Part shown: positions 1 through 12,400 of the stretch, one piece after another
Position numbering within the stretch: the stretch's first letter is position 1
How the letters are laid out: each line of letters begins with the position of its first letter
The notes under the pieces: generated by a model
Databases searched by the model: none
Told to the model about the DNA's origin: nothing
What the model saw: only the letters and a program-made list of their open reading frames with translations
Translations under genes and position numbers: made by a program
Source of the DNA: Heliopora coerulea
Lineage: Eukaryota > Cnidaria > Anthozoa > Scleralcyonacea > Helioporidae
Length of the DNA stretch: 64,000 nt
NCBI GenBank assembly: GCA_030142905.1
Contig: JASJOG010000178.1
Coordinates: forward strand, 310,001 to 374,000
Reading direction: 5' to 3'

Positions 1-899
1 TAGACAAGGAAAGCTCGGCTCAATGTTCCAGTACAGTGGAATCACACCATCTTCAGAAAAAATCACTTGAACTAATAACGCAGCAGAAGATGTAATTTCG
101 AAGCAGACAGTTGGAGATAGGATTTTTGAATTGAAACCGTTCATATGCCGGATAGCGCTAATAAACTTAGAGTAAAACTCTGACTGCTTTGCCAGAAAGT
201 CTTTCGAATTTTTATCTTTCACGGAAGTAGAAAGGCAATTGAAAAACCTTTCTTAATAAAGACTCTCAAAGCATTCCGTTTGTTACTGAAAACCGTTATA
301 GAGATCAAAAACTTTTCTCACCTTTTTTGGGGTTTGTCTCTCCTAGCGAATTACCGATGTTGCAGAACGGTACAATTTATCTCTGGACATCCGTAGAGCA
401 GCTTACATTCTTGGATTAGAAAAAGTCCACAATACTTATGCCACAGCGGGACTAGTCACCTTCTGAAGTGATATCGTGGAAACCGAATTATTTAATAAAA
501 GTTATTTTAACGTTTCACCAATGAAATTATCTCTACAAAGGACGGTCCCGAAGTTAGACCGAGATCTTCTTATTCAGTTGCTGTGTAAATGTAACAAAGC
601 ATCTGTTGTGTCAAATGGAGCGTTGAGTTTAATTTTAATCCAATTTTAATCAATGTAATTATTTGATCGAGTCACTGTGGTGTTAATATAGTTATGAATC
701 TGCGTGCATCTCGACTTGATTTCTGAGAAACAATTTTCTTAGCTCCATGTGGAAATTTAACCCGTGACCTTTACGGTAAGAAAGATGCTCTCCAACCATT
801 GGTGGTTTGCATGTCGACCATGTTAATTTTTTGACGAAAGAATCTCATTAGCTAGTCGTGTACGACTTAGACTAAGGAGACTTAGATGCAACCACGAAT

Positions 900-961
900 C
901 CAGGGTCTTTTCTTTGCTCCTCCTCCACAGCAGAGGTGGAGGAGCAAAGAAAAGACCCTGG
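900..961. repeat. Perfect 23-bp inverted repeat (hairpin)
   Basis: Arms 900-922 and 939-961 are perfect reverse complements (ccagggtcttttctttgctc and on) around a 16-base loop that is itself partly self-complementary. It lies 25 bases before a tRNA-like SINE head and is probably part of a dispersed repeat. Confidence 0.85.
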
Positions 962-985
962 GTACGAGGTTGACTCAGATGGCGA

Positions 986-1062
986 GGGAGGGTGTAGCTC
1001 AATGGTTAGAGCGTCTTACCGGTCATCAGAAAGTTGCAGATTCGATTCCCGTCTGCGACTCT
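986..1062 (+). repeat. tRNA-derived SINE head
   Basis: The stretch has an RNA polymerase III A box (TAGCTCAATGG) with a good D-arm (GCTC paired with GAGC) and a B box (GATTCGATTCC) at tRNA spacing. The anticodon and acceptor stems do not pair well, so this is a degraded tRNA-derived element, not a working tRNA gene. Confidence 0.6.
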
Positions 1063-3317
1063 AATCGTTATTCTGAGGTTTGAGCTTGATGAACGATTAC
1101 CAATATCTCCAAGCTGCCATATAAAAAACACTAGTCTTAATATTCACTTCGACGACATGTTGCAAGCCTGTTTTGGTTTATCTATCGAGTTTGAATCATG
1201 CTACGCACGCCTGCTTCAATCGAAGTCTTCGTGTTAACGTTTCCACGGCAGGAGCTATATTGCAGTAGCAACCACTAACAATACGTTTGCCAATCGGTGA
1301 TTTTTTCCTTTTCTGTTTTCATGGATGGTGACTAACAGTTTTCCCTTTCAAGATAATTTCTTTATCCGTCTCAGTCCTCATATACCGTATTTACTTGAAT
1401 AAGCGCCACTCAAGAATGCGGCGTTTATTTGCAATGACGTTGAAGAAGCTAGTCCCCCGATGCCAGGTGTTTGACCTCGATCACATTTAAGTTCGATCGT
1501 GGAGATGGTGAGATTAATAGTGACGATACTTTAGCGTGTGTTTCTTTTTTCTTGTTCTGGCTGTTTTTGTTATTAGAAATAAAAAAGTAGTTATGTTTTT
1601 TCTAGAATCGTTTCTTTCCATTAGTTTTAATAAGTTCCCCGGCGCTTATTTAGGGTAAATACGGTCAATTTTTTACGGTCGATCAATTTTTGGTGAACAG
1701 CCTGTGATTTTATACACAGCCAAGCTTTTCCCGGTGTTAATCACAAACTTATATATTCTCACGGTAATGCGAAAATTCGAAAAATTAATTACTGGACTCT
1801 ATGGGGAGTCAATAGATTCGTCTCTTTAAAGACTCGAACGTACTTAAAGTGAATGTTTTTTCTTGTTGAACAATCACGCGTTCTTAACCGCTCAGAACAA
1901 CACCGTTCCCAACAATGCTTGCGAGAGATTTGCCGTTATTTTACTCGTTGACGTGGCGTGAGCCATCTTTGAGTTTTGATGCTTTGATGAAATCCAGGGT
2001 CTACGCGATGGAAGCTTATCAGTTTACAAAATCACATGGGGTCAACCACAGACTGATAATAGATCAGTTATTGAAAACAACAAATCATTCATTGAAAACC
2101 ACACACTGCACTTGTCTGGAAGTTCGCCGCACAACCATCACTTGGTTAAATCTAAGCACACGTGAGGAACGTTCCAGCTTTTTGTGACCGTTAACCAAGT
2201 AAACAAGTTTCTGTTTTGGATCTGAAGAAAACGAACTGTTTAATTATATCTTGGCTCAAAACTGATTAAATATCCCACTGTTCCTGGTGTCGGTCGTACA
2301 ATATTATTACATACAGGAAAGCGATACATTGCATCTCGAAGTAATCGGCAACGGTACGTTCATTAACCTTCGCACACGGTGAGTTGTATAATACGACCAA
2401 GTGCACCTCCCTGCATGTACAACACAGTATTTTAGCTTTTCAGGGAAGTTTAGGCAGCCAAGTTTTCCCTTCATTTGTAGAGAAACTGAGCAATGATTGA
2501 AAATCCGACTGTTCCTGCTGTGATGTTATTTTCATTAACTACTTGACAGTTCTGCCTCACAGTGACACAATGTATAAGTATAGGTAATAGCATGGTTTCG
2601 AATGCAATTTGGAAAAAGCACACACGAGAATTCATGCTATTACAATTAATATACCTGAAAAACGTCATACATTGCAAAAAAAGGTATATCAGTGCAAATT
2701 ACTATATTACCTGCTTCCGGCATTGAGTTATCTGGAAATGGCATTGTTCTTCACCAATCACAGTCGACAAATTGTTTCATGTATATTATTATTTCACTTA
2801 TTGCAGAGACCAAGACGTGATTTACCAAAACAATGTCATTCTTAGCCGTGTTTTTTTCCTCATTCTACCGAGGTTAAGGAGGCACCTGCTTTTTCCTTTA
2901 TAAATCTACATTCTTTCGTTTCACGCCAAAACTTAGTAAAGTCGATAACCTATTTGAGCCTGTGAACCATAAAGCAGAATGTCAATTACATTTCGCGTTT
3001 ACTACCCTCAGTAGGATAAATCCACTTTAAGTTTTTCTTGGCAAAAGGGCTCTGGAAGGTCGTTGATGGTGTTATAAAGTACCCTAATGAAAATAAGCTT
3101 AAGACCGATGAGTAAACCCGGAATCAAAAGTACCCCTTCCCCTACTTTGCCAACGAATATGATAGTCCATGTAAATTCCCGGAAGAGGAGGGACTTGTTT
3201 TCTTCCTCGGAATGCACTGGGCGTGCCTATTTATTTGAGGTCGCGAGAGGGATTGGCTCAGTTGTAGCTAAAACACCGGAAGGCCAAGTTTTACACCATA
3301 TTTACAAGTTGTAACAG

Positions 3318-3428
3318 AATTCGACAAGATGGCGCGCTTCGTGGGCTTCATGGATATGGCAGTAAATACAGCACGTCACTGTCTGTTGAAACACTTGAAA
3401 AGTGACAACGCAAAAGAAGTTCTGACTG
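3318..3428 (+). CDS. GDH: Glutamate dehydrogenase, most 5' exon found
   Basis: This exon follows an acceptor (gtaacag) and ends in donor GTATGC. It opens with two bases of a split codon and continues [18 protein letters not shown], which lines up with the FKMVEGFFDRGA helix at the start of mature animal enzymes. It closes NAKEVLTG, whose last codon is completed by the next exon at 6743. The ATG at 3329-3331 has A at -3 and G at +4 and could be the real start. That would give a protein without a presequence. The alternative is an upstream exon carrying a mitochondrial leader; I saw none in 1-3317. Confidence 0.75.
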
Positions 3429-6400
3429 GTATGCAAACTACATAGTCATAAAGTGTAGTGCCATTCAGCAACACAATAAGATCTTTCCGTACAATGATCA
3501 ACCTAGCTGGAGGATTGTTTCTATGCGGTAGATTTTCTGCTTAAGGGTCGCTCGCAAATGTTGCAAAACGCATTTTAATGTTGGTAAGACAAAGGATTCA
3601 GAACGACAATCGTTGAAAAAAGATCGAGGGACGTTGATTGGCGTTAACGTGATTGTGTTTTATTCGGGTTGAAACGGACCCCGAAACTCTTTTTTGTAAT
3701 GTTTCAAGAAATTGACGAAATGACGTTCTAACACTTGTATACCGGATACACAACGTTCGAAGGAAAGCAAACATCTTGTATATTATGTAGTATAGGCGTA
3801 AGGCTACATTAATTAAAGACTGTTACACACTGGGGTTCCGCAAAAAAAATTCCATGCAAGTGCAATTGTCTTTGCTTGCTCGCCTAAGATTAAAAAGGAT
3901 CCCATGTTTAACGAGCAAATGGTTTCCACAGCAAAGACATTTTTGAGGCATACATCGGCATGCGAAGTGGTTGGCCTTTACTTGGGTTCTCACTCAGAAA
4001 GGTGGTTTTTGAAGTCGTAGGTTTCATACAAAGAGGATACTCAAAATAGCTCTCCTTTTTGCATAGTTAATCTATGATATGCACCTCCTGCGTCAAAATA
4101 CCTCCACCAAAATACCTTATATGGTCATCAAACCAGTCTTCTATTTCCTCTAACGAAACAAGTTTGGGCAAAGCCGAAATGACACTGTCATTTCTCGATT
4201 GTTTCTGATCATTTCAATGAGTAACAGATGGGCTCAGCAAGAGCAACCACTTTATTTTGACTCAGTAAAAAATTGCAGCATCAATGCACGTACTCTGTCT
4301 TCTGCTGATGGAAATTGAGATTTCTATAATGTCAGACCAACCTACAAATAGGTATTTAAAGATAATAAGAAAGAGACCAAAGTAATGATAAACTGATCAC
4401 AACACTGACTAAACTGGTGTTGGTTCCCGATAAATATCGGAATTGTTTTTGAGAATTGCCACAAATGTTTTCACAACTCTGTCTGCCTACCACGTTTATA
4501 TAGGATAGCTTCTGCATATGAATGCAAAATACATCTAACATTACTGGGTTACAGTTGATGTTTGGGAAGCCGAGACAATGGAGCCATTCCGAAACTCATG
4601 TCTACCGACAGATTTAAGGACGACTTTCACAAACTGGTTGAACACTGCTTGGGAAAAGCGCAGAAAAACGGGTGTAAGGCTTAGCTGGGGATATTGACAG
4701 CCTTGACTGAACAAGAAGAGCTCAGATTGAAAAATGATAAGGCAGAGTAATATCTCACAAGCATTTATACCTAATCCAAAAAAAAAACCTTATTTCATGT
4801 GGGTTTATATTCTATTCATTACAGGTTTGCAATAGATCAATACTCTGACCAGATTTTTTTATACTTCTTTTTCTGTTCTCAGATAGTTCGAGAGCAATAC
4901 ACAGTGTTGTCCAATTTTTTCATGAGTTTTCCATGCCAAAGATGATCTATGATCTAAAGATCTAGGATACTTCCTGTAATGAATTATTCTCTTTAGTATA
5001 GTAAAAAGTGTAGAAATGACAAATGAAATGTTGGGGGAAGCTGCGTGTTTGATGATTGGTTGAAACTATTCGATTAAGTTTCATTTCCGGCCGGAACGTA
5101 AGAATGCAAAAAATCTTGAAGTTGAAAAAACTAACAACAGAAATAGAATTCGGGTAGAACTGAGACTATTCCCACAAGGTTGTGCCTCATGTGAAGACCG
5201 CTATGCGGTGAAATCCAGCAATTTGGTAGCATACGACACTGTGAAAAGAGTGGTTTGGAGTGTGACTATAGAGCCCTGTACATGCGACCAAGTTTTCCTT
5301 GACAAGTTTGATTTGTTCGCGTGCGGCAATAACACAAATTGGCAAATTTCCTTGACAATTCGCCTTTTTCAAAAGTTGGCATCACTAGTATTTGAGCAAG
5401 GCTCCTTGTCAAGGAAAACTTGGCCGTTTGAACAGGGCTTAAGCCTTTGAAGCCAAAGATTTCCAAGTTACGAAGACAGATCTGACATAAAACCTTTTAA
5501 CTCTTGAGTCTTAATACATACGAAGGTTTGGTTTCAATTTCAGTATATCTGATGTTTATTCATAATTTATCACATCTATGGTAAAAATGTATCACAAACA
5601 CACTGAGAAAACTTATTAGTATTCAACAAGTATCTTATCCAATTTTCTGCACGTATTTGATCACCCACACGGGATTTTATACCTGATTGAACTCACTGAG
5701 ACGAACGTTTTATGTGAGAATACCAAGGAAGATAGCATTTTAAGTAGGGGCGCACCGGATAGTGTTTTTTTATAGCCGGCCGGATACCGGATTTACCGAA
5801 TAATTGAAAAAAATCCGGCCAGATACCGGTATTTTGGATGAAAAGCTCGCACTTGCCACAAATCAATCATTACCCAAATTAGGTTTGGATTGAGAGGAGA
5901 AAAATTAAAACTTTACACTGAAGTTCAAATATGATTTGTCTTTTTTTGCAATTAATTACTTTAAAACATCACTTGTTCACTGGCGTTTATAAGTATTACA
6001 AGCATTAATTAGACAAGTTACGAGTTGCAACTTGCAAATGGCGGAAAAATGCAACAGAACTGAAGATGAACATGAAGATGAAACTCCTTTTCATTCATCA
6101 CAATGCAAGAAAATTCTGACAATGCCACTATATAACAAACTAGAGTGCGACTACAAACAACTTTGTGTAAAATGGTTGTTATGCGCATCAAAATGTGTCA
6201 CTTATTGAGATTGTTATCAAGTAACAGACGATTATCTTCTGTTTATTTGTTAAAAAATAACGTTAGAACAGAACACGAGTTTACATTGTTTCTTTCATTA
6301 ATGTCTGTTGTTAGTATGGTACAAGTAACACAAATTGACAATTGTCTTCAGAAAAGCAAATTATCCGGTATCCGGCCGGATATAAGAAAATAACCGGCCG

Positions 6401-9400
6401 GATACCGGATAGTCCCATTACCCTACTATCCGGCCGGATATAATATCCAGTGCACCTCTAATTTTAAGTAAAATTGTCATTCTAATTAGTTGTTTAAAAC
6501 ACTCACAACACGTGTTGTATCAAGGCAATTATTTCAGCGCGTGACGCGTATTTTAAACACAATAAAACCTTTTACATATTCCTTTATTTAAATTTCATTT
6601 TTATTTCCTTTCTCCGAAGTAAAAACTTGAAACCACTCCGTATCCGACACATCCCTGCATTCTCATAAAAGTGTTAATACGCACACGTTCATGTGATCTA
6701 ACCAATTACAATGATTTTTTGACTATAATCTGTGGTTTTTAGGAATCGTGGAAAATATCAATGCTTGTAACTTAGTTCTGAAAGTCAAATTTCCCATTCA
6801 AAAAAACGACGGGACAGTTAAAGTGATTGAGGCTTACAGAGCTCAGCATAATCACTATAGAGAACCTTGCAAAGGAGGTAATAGAGATCTTAATGATAAT
6901 TTTAAGTAGTTAACGTTTTAACCATCGATTGAAGTATCTAGTTTCGCGACTATTGATTTAGGTATAGCTAAGGTTAGAATCTGCGTTCACTTTTAAGGAA
7001 ATTCCCTTAAACCGAGAAAATTTTGACCTTGTCAAGGAGTTCTTAAGGAAATGAATTTTTAAAGGAATTTTTAAGGAATTTCAAGTTTTTTTCCTGAAAG
7101 CTCTATTTCTCAGAATATTGTGCTACGAGATACCAAAATGAAGGCAAGTCTTTTGAATAATGGACAAAACACAAGACAAAAGGACTGCTGTCACTAATAT
7201 GATGACTAAGTTTGTTCAGTCTTATTCTCTCTGATCGTCAGTTAAACACTTCAACTAATCACTACATGTTAGTGGTTGAAAATTCCTTCCCAATAATTTC
7301 GTGAGCCTGACTGTTGGACGCCTGACAACTGGAGGCCTGGGCTATGATTGAAATTGAATAGAATTCAAAAGACTGAAGTTGAGGCTACGCGCAAACAACT
7401 ATAATTTGCAATTGGTCTTCATTTAAGCCACAATATTTTAAAAAGAGATTAGAATCTTAGTTTTGTTCCTAAAAAGGGTATGCATGGGTCTTATGAATTT
7501 TTAAAGAATGCCTGAGATACCAGCATTTGCAAAAATTTTTTTCATAATCTGACACTGCCGAAGTCAATTGAAAAATGTTGACTCGAGCGGGATTTTTGAC
7601 TTTGAGCGGGATTTGTCAATACCACCAAATATGGTTTGCATCCTTTCTCTTATAGTGTTAGTAAGCTTTGGAATTCATTAATTGATTCCATCAGGGCTTT
7701 GCCCTCAATTCAAAGCTTCAAATCCGCCATCTGTGATCTTGACTTTTTTACTGACTGCTCTTCCTTTTGTAATTAGAATATTGTTCTAACTTATAAATTA
7801 TGCATTTTTATCGTAATTTATTTATTATTAGGATTTTAGAAATAATTATTCTTTGTACTGTATTAGTTTTGTTGTTGTTATAAGACTCGGAGATATTAGC
7901 ATGTATTTGCTATCTTAAATTCGAGATGAAATAAAGTTTATTGTATTGTATTGTTGTCCCACTCTTGGGATACCGGTCCACCGCTCTACCTGTTAAGCTA
8001 TCGAGTCCACAGGGATTCGAGGCGAGTTTTTTTATCCAACTTAAGTGCACGAGATATTGTTGCGACAACTTAACGCTTATCATGAGAGGATGTGCAGTGT
8101 TTCAATTCTATTTCAGAATCATCCTCAGAGATATACATGAATAGGAATTTTTTTTCATGGATAATCTGACACTGCCGAAGTCAACTGAAAAATAGTTCTG
8201 TTGAACAGGAAAAATGCCTATGCGAGGTGTAGCCGAGTGTTTCCTGGTATTTTTCTGGTTGAAATGGCGTCATTCATGTTTCTATCACAGTACAGAGACA
8301 CGAAAGCTATTTTCTATATATTTTATAAAATAACCAAGGTTTTTTCGAGTTTTCGTGACGTCATCCATGTCTCTGTACTCTAATATAAAACGAACGTGAC
8401 GTAATCCTTGTCTCGGTACTCTGAGAGAAAATGAGGCTCGCCCAATCAGAGCGTGCGCAGGACAAGGGTTATTTTATAAATACAAATACGAAAACCTTTA
8501 CTCCACTTCAGGTATTCGTTACAGTCCTAACGTAACCATTGAAGAAGTAGAAGAACTAGCAACGTTAATGACATTGAAATGTGCAGTAGTTGATTTACCA
8601 TTTGGAGGATCAAAAGGAGCAATCAAAATTGACAAAAAAGAGTATTCAGTATGTAAAATAAAAGACAAGACTCGAATGTATGTGAGAATGAACGAATGAA
8701 CGAATGAAGGAAGAAAGAAAGGAAAAAAGCAAGGAAAGGAAGGAAAGAAAGAAGGAAAGAATGAAGGAAGAAAGAAGGAAAGAATGAAGGAAGGAAGGAA
8801 GGAAGAAAGGAAGGAAGGAAAGAAGGAAAGAAACTAAGAAAGAAGGAAAGAAACTAAGAAAGAAAGAAAGAAAGAAAAAGATAAAAAAAGAAAGAAAGAA
8901 AGAAAGAAAATGAGAAAGAAAGAAAGGAAATGAAGAGAGAAAGCAGGAAAGAGAGGGAGGAAGAAGAAAGGAAAAAAATGAAAAAAACAAAGACGGAAAG
9001 AAACCGAGCAATCATCACGAAAGAAGTTAACCAGAAAGGGAGCAAATAGATAGGGATACTGTGCTATCTACATAGCATTTAAAATATTACAATTATATGA
9101 ATCGTCTTAAAGGCCGACGAATTAGAAAAAATAACTCGCCGATATACGCTGGAACTTGCAAAGAGAAAGTTTATGGGACCAAGTCTCGATGTTCCAGCTC
9201 CAGACATGGGAACTGGTGAGGTACAAATGTCTCAGGTTGCGGACTATTACACCATGACATTTGGTATGTATAGATTTTATCAAAATCATCTCCAAATAAA
9301 AAGTGCTTAGTGTTTTCGGGATATTTTTTAGGGGGTATCAAAAGATCAAAGCGTGTGTGTATATGACTAACAATATGTGGAGCGGGCGAGATAAACAGGG

Positions 9401-12400
9401 CTCGTGCACTTTTTCAGACATTTAATTCAAGGACTTTCCAGGACTTTTTCTGAGATTTCCAAGGACTTCTATTCTCAAATTCAAGGATTTTTCTAGGCCA
9501 ACTAGGACATGCTGGGCAACTGTTGTAGTTTTCTAAAACGAACCAATCAGATCTATAATGGTTTCATGTGTAAAATTTTGTTGATCTTCATTGCATCGAA
9601 AGGAACGTAACTCATTTTGAAATGACATTTCTAGTTTTGGACCGAAGATGAACAAATCTCTAAATTTGACTCAACAGCGCTATTGTCAAGGACCTTGAAA
9701 GACCGAGGCTTAAATTCAGGGATATTCAAGGCCTTGAAAAGCAAAACTTAAATTCAAGAACCTTCAAAGACTTTCTACAACCGCACGAACCTTGGATAAA
9801 TGACCAATTGAATGCTCCTTTATAAATATCCATTCAGGACCATTCGTAACATCATCCCACAAAATTATTCCTCTATAACTTAGGCTGTATTCTAAGTAAC
9901 TTTTTCGCAGCTAAAATTTTTGTTCGGAATTCCTTCAGGTCATGGAGATATAAATGCTGAGGCCTGCGTTACGGGAAAGCCGCTAAGTCTTGGTGGAATA
10001 GAAGGACGCACTTCAGCAACAGGCAGGGTAGGTTATGGCAAATTTTAATCGGACGATATAAGAGCAGCAATGTTGGTAAATGAAGCTAGCTTCATTAACG
10101 TTTGTCCTATTTTATTTACAGGGGCTTTATTTTGGTGTGGACTATTTTCTAACACACGGTACGACCACATATATATATACCTATATACTGATAGATATTG
10201 ATATAATAGATATTCCTAAAGTCCAATAATTCAAGAAAAAAGAAAAAAAAACAAAGGAAAATCATCGTGTCGTATCTCGGCAAATTTTCGCGGCTAAGAA
10301 AACTTTTTCTGTCAGCTAGTATATGAAGAGGGATTAGAACGTGCTTTATAAATATTAAATACAAATACCGTAAAAATTCGAAAAAGCACCCATCCCAATA
10401 TTTTTTGTTGAATTTTAACTGGACAGTAGCCTGGGCACGTCTGTAACAAGAGGGGCATTTCATCTTTCAGCTAATTTCGCTTTAACGCCTTTAATGCGTT
10501 CACTGTTCTACAGGAAGAGTGGTATTTTTCTCAAAGTTTCTTCTGATATTTCTATATGTACACAAAGTTCTTTCAATCGCCGAATCTCCTCTTCAAACTG
10601 TTTGGCAAAAGCTCAATTATTCTGTTTTGTTTTGTTGAACTGAAATAAACACCTTATCTTTTGTTTAGTTATTATCCAAAAAGGAAATTTCCTCATCAGT
10701 TGAAAACAATGCAGATTTGAACGAGCTGTCCACCTTCATATAAGCGCTCACCTTCAAAGTCTCAAACTTAAGTAAGCGCCCAGGGCGCTTATTCGAATTT
10801 TTACGGTAATTACCTAGAGTGGCGCATGTACAATTACCTGATACAGAGGGCTCAAATTTCAGACTTGTTGGTCAGGGTAGACAATCTGGAAAATAGGTAT
10901 ATTGAGATGAATTTAAAAAGTACTAACGAAGAATATGAAATACTCAATACTTAAGAGATTACAAGATAAAACATATTCCGAAAAATGTCATCTTGTAAAC
11001 TCAAGATAATGTCATCTTGTAAAGTCACTTGGTCTGAAGACGAATTTGTAATAAAATCGAAATATCACCATTTCACTTTCTGGCTCGTCTCTTATATAAC
11101 TCGAATCTTGAGTTTACAAGATGACATTTTTGAACTATGCTTTATCTATTACTTTTTAAAAACTTGCCGGCTGGTCGTGGATTAAGAGATTACTATGAGC
11201 AAAACTGAACGAATTTTAACCTGAGATACATCACTTTACACACTTTTTGACTCTCATTTTATTTTCTTTCAGGTAACTACGCCAGCATGGTTGGTTTAGA
11301 ACCTGGTTTAGCAGGAAAAACCTTCATTGTCCAGGTATCGAAAACGAAACTGCACGTAGCAGTTTGGTTAATCCCATCCCCTGTACCTATTGCTTCTAGT
11401 CTATTGCGCAAAACTACATCTAATTAACCATTATGCTATGAGCTCATCACTTCTATAAGGTGTAGTCGAAAATCGCGAGTTGATCGTCCAGGTTAGAGTA
11501 GTCTTGCACTCTTGCAAAGAACTGTTTTTGGTGTTTGTAGTGACTGAACTTCCAACGAACTCAGTGGCGGTCATTGTCAGAGTTCTTCATTCGACTCTGA
11601 AGATGATCGCTAATGAGGCCCATCGAAACGTCTGTCATTATAAACACCACAGTCTTTTTCAAGGCTACTCTAACCTGGGCGATCAACTTTTAACACCACG
11701 TAACAATTCTTCCGGATTGAAACTATTTACTTTAATAATACAATTGTTCTAGCAAAAATTAACTAATGTTAAGAGGATGATTCGGAAACAGGGTCTAACT
11801 GATGTTTGTTTTTCACCTTTATTACATAAAGCAGGGTATGTTGAAAAAACTGGCCAGTTTTCGACTGGCCTTATCGTATTACTCGCCGCTATTCCGTGTC
11901 TATCGACAATTAGATATTGAGTAGCGTATCCAATTAGATTGCAACATTTGCGTTGAACTGCCAGGGATATCACTAGGGTAAAAACATTGGGCGTGTCAGA
12001 AATTTTGCGCGAAAAAAGGGTGTAGTTTCACCAAGTTCTCATGGCTGCAGGATTACGACCTTCTGAAATTGGCATTATGCCTACATTTATTGTTAAATCC
12101 TGGCATCAGACTATAGGTCGTAGGATGAATATTAATGCCCAGCTCAAAATTCGAATGTGAATAGCCATAACAGGATAAAACACGACAAATAACAAAACAT
12201 GTTAGTTTAAACAAGCTTTACTGACGTTTCGTTGCTAACGCGCAACATTTTCAAAGTAATATAGATGATGGATAAGGTAAGGTTATAAATACGATATTTA
12301 CAAGGTGTCCTCTCTCATTGCCTAATTAATTTTCACACCTTGTAAATATCGTATTTATAACCTTACCTTATCCATCATCTATATTACTTTGAAAATGTTG

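Larger units (their letters stand above)
1..3317. other. Sequence upstream of the first glutamate dehydrogenase exon found
   Basis: Apart from the hairpin at 900-961 and the tRNA-like SINE at 986-1062 I see no recognisable gene. A first exon with a mitochondrial leader and the promoter could be here, but no open stretch with a leader-like composition and correct phase stood out. Confidence 0.4.
7530..8194. repeat. Direct repeat pair around the LINE tail
   Basis: A unit of about 45 bases containing aatctgacactgccgaagtc occurs near 7530-7575 and again near 8147-8194, differing at few positions. Origin unknown; the copies bracket the LINE and SINE fragments. Confidence 0.55.

Noticed and set aside
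986..1062. A functional tRNA gene
   Set aside because: A and B boxes are present but the anticodon and acceptor stems do not pair; a SINE head is more likely.
3008..3314. Overlapping frames on both strands just before the first glutamate dehydrogenase exon
   Set aside because: Neither resembles a transit peptide nor joins in phase; no acceptable donor in the right place.
6145..6393. 82-residue frame within the hAT-like element
   Set aside because: Short, no transposase motif, crosses the sub-terminal repeats.
8646..9045. 121- and 63-residue Phe/Ser/Leu-rich frames on the minus strand
   Set aside because: They are translations of the GA-rich microsatellite.
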